Under the pieces are notes generated by a model. The model worked only from the letters and a program-made list of their open reading frames with translations, was not told the DNA's origin and ran no database searches. A stretch of DNA of 37,463 nucleotides from Candidatus Fibrimonadaceae bacterium (GTDB lineage Bacteria; Fibrobacterota; Fibrobacteria; Fibrobacterales; Fibrobacteraceae). Below, piece by piece: positions 33,568 through 37,463 of the stretch; positions within the stretch are counted from its first letter, which is position 1; each line of letters opens with the position of its first letter. The DNA is taken from NCBI GenBank assembly GCA_031281275.1, contig JAITFP010000039.1:1-37463 (forward strand), in the 5' to 3' direction. Both the position numbers and the translations under genes were made by a program.

Positions 33568-34239
33568 GTGAAAATACTTGTTCTTTTTTTTGTTATTCTG
33601 GTTTCTTTTTCTTGGGCAAAGGAAAAGAAAGAGGTTGAAGTTCCCATAAACATAGGAATTGGTCCCGCTTATTTCTGGATTCCGGGAATTGTGGGCAAAG
33701 AATTGCATCCGGGGGTTAAATTTGACCTTTATGCGGTAATTACCCCGAAAGTACTGCATGAGTATGAAAATAAAATCCCCAAAAAATATAAGAAATTAGT
33801 GAATATGAATGAAGAAATGCACGTAACGCCGCTCTGGATGTCACTCATTCCAAAGTATTTAATTATAAACCCAGCGGCAGAAAACTCTATTTACGGCGGA
33901 ATTTGGTCTCTTCTTGGCATATCACAGATGTTTTTGAAAAATAATTTCATAGAATTAGAAGCAGAATTGGTTTTGCCCACCATCTCTTACCTTTATACCA
34001 ATGCCCCCAAAAATGACCCCGACATACAGCACCTTTTTGGAATAGGAGCAATGCTAAGGCTTGAGAATACAATAAAGTTCAGCGAAAAATTTTTAACCAC
34101 TCTCGCTTATGGGCATAATTTCAATCTTCCTCTAAGCAACACTTATAAAGAAGAAGATAAAGCCGAACAGAGATGGCTTCAAGCAGGAGTTTTATCATTA
34201 GTTTTGCATTATAGATTCAATATAAAGCAGAAAATTTAA
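33568..34239 (+). CDS. Putative secreted/outer-membrane protein
   Basis: About 223 residues. A signal peptide (ILVLFFVILVSFSWA-KEKK) is followed by strand-rich sequence with aromatic belts (GIGPAYFWIPGIVG, YGGIWSLLGISQMFL, TLAYGHNFNLPLSN) and ends VLSLVLHYRFNIKQKI, compatible with a small beta-barrel. No family recognised. GTG 33568 is chosen for its ribosome site (AGGAGA, 8 nt upstream) and the signal peptide; no ATG fits. It is followed after 29 bp by the repeat lipoprotein, likely in one operon. Confidence 0.65.
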   Translation: MKILVLFFVILVSFSWAKEKKEVEVPINIGIGPAYFWIPGIVGKELHPGVKFDLYAVITPKVLHEYENKIPKKYKKLVNMNEEMHVTPLWMSLIPKYLIINPAAENSIYGGIWSLLGISQMFLKNNFIELEAELVLPTISYLYTNAPKNDPDIQHLFGIGAMLRLENTIKFSEKFLTTLAYGHNFNLPLSNTYKEEDKAEQRWLQAGVLSLVLHYRFNIKQKI

Positions 34240-34268
34240 GGTAAATCAACAAACAAGGAGAACCCACA

Positions 34269-34739
34269 ATGAAAACCACCTTCACTAAACTCACCGTCGC
34301 GGCAACTCTTGGACTCGCTCTGGCTTTAACGCTTTCCTGTAAAAAGGATAACAAACAGGCTACTGCTGAATGCGAGGAAGGATTTAGCTCTGAAACTCAA
34401 TTTTGTTTTAAAAGCAAAATTTATGAGAAATGCAGCAAAGAAGGCATTGAATATAACCCTGAAACACAGTTTTGCGGTTACGATAGTATTTATGATAAAT
34501 GTGGTGGCAAGGAATATCATTCTGAAACAGAGAGTTGCTCAGATGGCAAAATATTAGCTATTTGTGGCGAAAAAACCTATAACCCCTCAGAAGAAGATTG
34601 CTGCTACGGAACAATTTATAATCCATCAACGCAGTTCTGCTCGGATATATCGTTTGATAGTGTAGATAAATGCGGAGGCAAGGAATACAACATAGAAACG
34701 CAAATCTGCAATAACGGAGAGGTTAAAAATTCTCAATAA
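34269..34739 (+). CDS. Cysteine-repeat lipoprotein of Fibrobacter type
   Basis: 156 residues. Lipoprotein signal with lipobox LTLSC (Cys 24). The rest is a chain of degenerate ~22-residue repeats around CGGKEYNPETQFC: cysteines at 35, 46, 55, 69, 78, 90, 99, 111, 112, 124, 135 and 147, so 12 beyond the lipidated one. The fifth unit is irregular (EEDCCYGTIYNPSTQFC). I recall such repeats in Fibrobacter surface proteins, often near FISUMP-type domains, but none follows here. Probably disulfide-bonded and surface exposed. Shine-Dalgarno AAGGAG. It overlaps lptD by 7 bp. Confidence 0.75.
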   Translation: MKTTFTKLTVAATLGLALALTLSCKKDNKQATAECEEGFSSETQFCFKSKIYEKCSKEGIEYNPETQFCGYDSIYDKCGGKEYHSETESCSDGKILAICGEKTYNPSEEDCCYGTIYNPSTQFCSDISFDSVDKCGGKEYNIETQICNNGEVKNSQ

Positions 34740-37195
34740 TTAGCACCTGAGTTTGACGCGCTTAAACGTACGTCGGGCAAATCAACAATAAAAATGGCAA
34801 AGCTCCAGCCAGGGGCTGCACCCGTAGGTCTCCAAGTGAAATCCATTTTCCAGCAGTGGAGTTCTCTGTAAAATTGCAAGGAATGAGAGGTAAAATCACC
34901 TTCTTCAAATGAATATTGCGAAGAGTATTGCAAACTCCATTTTCTGCTGGGGTAAAGCCCGGCAGAAAAACTGGCGTAGTGCCTATAAGTGTCTTTAAAC
35001 ACATTTTTGCCAACTCTCTTACTATCAAAGCTATAAGTGTAATCCACACCTGCATTCCAAGATTTATATTCATATTTACCCTTTTTAGATGGAAGCCCCG
35101 CGTTAAAATCTCCATACCAAGAAAATCTGCGGCTGAGTCCATAATTCCAAGCCGTGAGCTGCGGAAAGCGAACTTTGTCTGGGGACTCTTCAAACTCATG
35201 ATAAACATTGTGCGTGGTATATATTGTGAAAAGATAATTTTCCCAAACCTGAATTCCAAAAGAAGAAATTATAGGCGACCATTGTTTTGAGCTATCGGCA
35301 AAGTTGTAAGAAGTTGAATGTGAAGTTGTTAAAATTCTGAGATTTTTGCTCAAATCATCGCGGTCTGTTTTATCGCTTGCCGTGTCTGCATCTGCGAGTA
35401 AATATTTTATGTCAAAATCGTTTCCGAGCTTAAAACCCACGGTTTGCTGTTTCTTTTGATAAGCTGTCTGCCCCAAAAGCGGATGTGGGTAAAATACATA
35501 GTTGGTATCTAGTTCAGGTGCATAGGTAAAATCTACTGTTGGAGAAAGCGTGTGGCGAACGCCAGAGAACCTGCCGATTTCTGGAAGCCATATCCCGTAG
35601 AGCTTGGTGTTAGCACTTATTAAAGCGTTGCCTCTCAAATACTGTTGTCCGTATTCGTCTCTTGAAGGGTGAAAGGCAAAGCGCCCCTTTTTTCTATTTA
35701 TGGAATTGGAATCCTTAGGAGAAATGTATTCATTTGCAGTCCAGTTATGCCAAAATCTTAGAGATGGAGTGATACTTAAAACATCAAATAGAATACCTAT
35801 GTAACTTAAAGAAAATTCATCTGAAATACCAGCGAAATAAGCCGTTGTATCCTTAGTGTAATAATCAGATGCCGTATCTAGTGGATTGTAATATACGGTA
35901 TCGGGTGCTCTGGACATATAGTTGTTGAAACGGGCAGAATAAGAATAATTTATTTTTTCCCAAAAAGGAGGATTTATGCTTTCTCCAGAAACATCTGGAG
36001 AAAACAAGGGACCAGAAGTTCTGAACTGAATATCGGGATTTTGACGGGTGAGAAGCCCTGTTTGCAAATTGTATTCCTGCCTTTCTTTTATGGTGATATT
36101 CTTATTGTCGCCTATTTTCTGATAGTAGGTCATTTCGGCATTTGCCTGCTGGTCTAAAACAGTTTTTTCATCTATTCCTTTTTGCCGCCGCAAATCTTGC
36201 CGCGAAACAAAAGAACCATCGCCATTCAGGGTTTTGCTGCCATCTGGCGTTATTTTTTGCGAATGGCTGAAATGAATATCGTAATCTCGCCAAATGGTTC
36301 CATCGTTTAAATAACCTGTGGCATCCACCGAGCCGTCAAGAGAGTATCTCTTAGTGTAGCGAATTTTCGTATTCAAGCTGCTCTGGCTGAAATCTGCCGC
36401 GCTGCCTTCCATAACATCTGCATAGAGCTGTGCATCCCAATAATCGTTAGGAGCATAATAATAACCAAGATTGCTCATAAAAAAGCCCTGCGACTGGTCT
36501 CCGCCTATCTTTGGCGTTAAAATACCACTCCTGCGTCCGCCTTTAAGCGGTGAAATCATAAGTGGCAAAATCATAACCGGAACCTCGCCCATATTCAAAA
36601 CCACAGGTCGCGCCGTTACGGTCTCTTTTGGCTTTAGCACCATTCGCCTGCTGAAAAATGAGTAATGCTGGTGCTCAGGGTTGGTGCAGGTGGAAAAATC
36701 TCCCCTTTCAATTAAAAATCTCTGTTCTTTAAGCGTATCTTGGCTTTGTATTGTTATTGCTCTTATAACCGTTCCGTTGAACTGCTGATTATCCATATAG
36801 CTGGTGCCATAAATTATCTCACCCACTTTCGTTGACAAATTGTATTTCATTTTGTAAGAGGCAAGGGATGGCTGCGAAGCCTCTTTGAAAACGGGGTTTC
36901 CTATAACCTCTATTGTTTTGTCTTTCTGGCTATATATAATGGTATCGCCGTTCAGCTTTGCGGTGCGGTATATGAGTTGCGCTTTGTTGTTCAAATTAAA
37001 CGTTTTGGATAAAACATTATATTCCAAATCAACCGCCCTATATTCCAAAGTGTCATTTGAATTGTTCTCTACCATCCATCCGCCATTCTCATTTTGCGTT
37101 GTATCTGCCTGCTGCTCCCGTTTTTCCAGCTCAAAACGAACAAACTCTTGCGAAAAGGCAAAAGTACTAAAAAACAGAATAAGTAAGAAGGGCAT
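34733..37195 (-). CDS. lptD: LPS-assembly protein LptD
   Basis: About 820 residues. A signal peptide (PFLLILFFSTFAFSQ) is followed by an OstA-like N-terminal domain (AVDLEYNVLSKTFNLNNKAQLIYRTAKLNGDTIIYSQKD) and the LptD C-terminal barrel with many Tyr/Trp strands (MILPLMISPLKGGRRSGILTPKIGG is the typical family segment). It inserts LPS in the outer membrane and so marks the organism as diderm with LPS. ATG 37195 is preceded by TATATT at 7 nt; a TTG at 37204 would fall inside that element and is rejected. Confidence 0.9.
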   Translation of the reverse strand: MPFLLILFFSTFAFSQEFVRFELEKREQQADTTQNENGGWMVENNSNDTLEYRAVDLEYNVLSKTFNLNNKAQLIYRTAKLNGDTIIYSQKDKTIEVIGNPVFKEASQPSLASYKMKYNLSTKVGEIIYGTSYMDNQQFNGTVIRAITIQSQDTLKEQRFLIERGDFSTCTNPEHQHYSFFSRRMVLKPKETVTARPVVLNMGEVPVMILPLMISPLKGGRRSGILTPKIGGDQSQGFFMSNLGYYYAPNDYWDAQLYADVMEGSAADFSQSSLNTKIRYTKRYSLDGSVDATGYLNDGTIWRDYDIHFSHSQKITPDGSKTLNGDGSFVSRQDLRRQKGIDEKTVLDQQANAEMTYYQKIGDNKNITIKERQEYNLQTGLLTRQNPDIQFRTSGPLFSPDVSGESINPPFWEKINYSYSARFNNYMSRAPDTVYYNPLDTASDYYTKDTTAYFAGISDEFSLSYIGILFDVLSITPSLRFWHNWTANEYISPKDSNSINRKKGRFAFHPSRDEYGQQYLRGNALISANTKLYGIWLPEIGRFSGVRHTLSPTVDFTYAPELDTNYVFYPHPLLGQTAYQKKQQTVGFKLGNDFDIKYLLADADTASDKTDRDDLSKNLRILTTSHSTSYNFADSSKQWSPIISSFGIQVWENYLFTIYTTHNVYHEFEESPDKVRFPQLTAWNYGLSRRFSWYGDFNAGLPSKKGKYEYKSWNAGVDYTYSFDSKRVGKNVFKDTYRHYASFSAGLYPSRKWSLQYSSQYSFEEGDFTSHSLQFYRELHCWKMDFTWRPTGAAPGWSFAIFIVDLPDVRLSASNSGANY

Positions 37196-37202
37196 TGGGG
37201 GC

Positions 37203-37212
37203 AATATAGTAA
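37203..37212 (-). promoter_or_regulatory. -10 element of lptD
   Basis: On the minus strand TTTACTATATT ends 7 nt before ATG 37195 with no ribosome site; a leaderless mRNA is predicted. Confidence 0.55.
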
Positions 37213-37281
37213 ATTTTTTTTGTCTGAACCCCGATTCTCCCGATTTTAGGGATTTTCCCGATTATTTAACCCGAAATTTTC

Positions 37282-37463
37282 TATATTACCCCTCAATATG
37301 CCTTTTATAAACAAAACGACATTCGCTAGGGCTTGCAGTGCAAGCCCTCTGAATGTTTTTCCGCCAGCCAAGCAAGCCGAGACATCTCGCTGTCTTGCGC
37401 GGGGGGGGGGGCGGGGGGGCCGGCGGGGGGGGGCGGGGGGGGCGGGGGCCGGGGGCGCGGGCG
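37282..37463 (+). other. Possible start of a further gene, a hairpin, and a poly-G contig end
   Basis: TTTTCTATATT (hexamer 37282-37287) lies 10 nt before ATG 37298, the usual promoter-start layout. The frame MPFINKTTFARACSASP remains open but is not recognisable. It contains a perfect hairpin, AGGGCTTGC (37328-37336) and GCAAGCCCT (37340-37348). From 37401 the sequence is almost only G with a few C, unlike the AT-rich rest, and looks like sequencing or assembly noise. No function can be given. Confidence 0.5.

Noticed and set aside
33490-33759. N-terminal extension of RNase HI up to 33759
   Set aside because: It would run through the divergent promoter region and the next gene's start; the viroplasmin-like domain begins at 33489.
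37195-37204. TTG 37204 as the lptD start
   Set aside because: It falls in the promoter element; ATG 37195 gives a proper signal peptide.
37401-37463. G-quadruplex regulatory region
   Set aside because: Composition and position at the very end fit a technical artefact.

Overview
The window looks like an AT-rich Gram-negative chromosome segment, most plausibly from the phylum Fibrobacterota (Fibrobacter-like). It has an LptD outer-membrane assembly protein, a Wza/Wzx/Wzy-type surface polysaccharide locus and SLBB export proteins. Two items recall the Fibrobacter protein repertoire: a lipoprotein built of cysteine-rich CGGKEY/ETQFC repeats, and a truncated secreted protein of the VAIINTLDDRD type. 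This placement rests on memory of families, not a search.

Layout. (1) 1-665: tail of a cobalamin riboswitch followed by a DUF6580 membrane protein. (2) 662-16856: a surface-polysaccharide cluster, mostly on the minus strand. Read in transcription order it holds the initiating phosphoglycosyltransferase, a dGTPase-like HD protein, a BtuF/FecB-like lipoprotein, a Wza-like exporter, a DUF4230 protein, a Wzz-like protein, a Wzy-like polymerase and a Wzx flippase. A methyltransferase and six minus-strand or interleaved glycosyltransferases follow. Two lone plus-strand genes (a GT2 and a methyltransferase) are embedded head to tail against their neighbours. (3) 17004-19358: a divergent gene for a fused hexose-phosphate mutase and UAP1-like nucleotidyltransferase, likely supplying nucleotide sugar. 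(4) 19401-21310: a small RpoZ-like protein and ProRS, then an antiparallel GDSL lipoprotein. (5) 22031-24457: a scarred region with a proS 3' fragment, an IS4-family element, a pseudogene, palindromic repeats and a broken small gene. (6) 24458-28538: DHFR, an outer-membrane protein, an unknown protein, tRNA-Arg with a gene starting 2 nt after it, a DUF1573-like protein and a small membrane protein. (7) 28548-37195: purine permease, RND pump, RNase HI, a putative envelope protein, the repeat lipoprotein and LptD. The last ~60 bases are poly-G junk.

Three patterns run through the window. First, a -10-like element of the form TTTnCTAwATT lies only 6-10 nt before about a dozen start codons that lack a Shine-Dalgarno sequence, which implies many leaderless mRNAs; the same element also sits before the tRNA gene. 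Second, all six convergent gene pairs overlap at their 3' ends (4-79 bp), leaving no room for ordinary terminators. Third, many same-strand neighbours overlap by ATGA or TAATG, as expected for translational coupling.

The least conventional single items are the mutase-UAP fusion, which carries an in-frame palindromic insert, the tRNA-mRNA junction, and the palindrome over the promoter of the polysaccharide operon.
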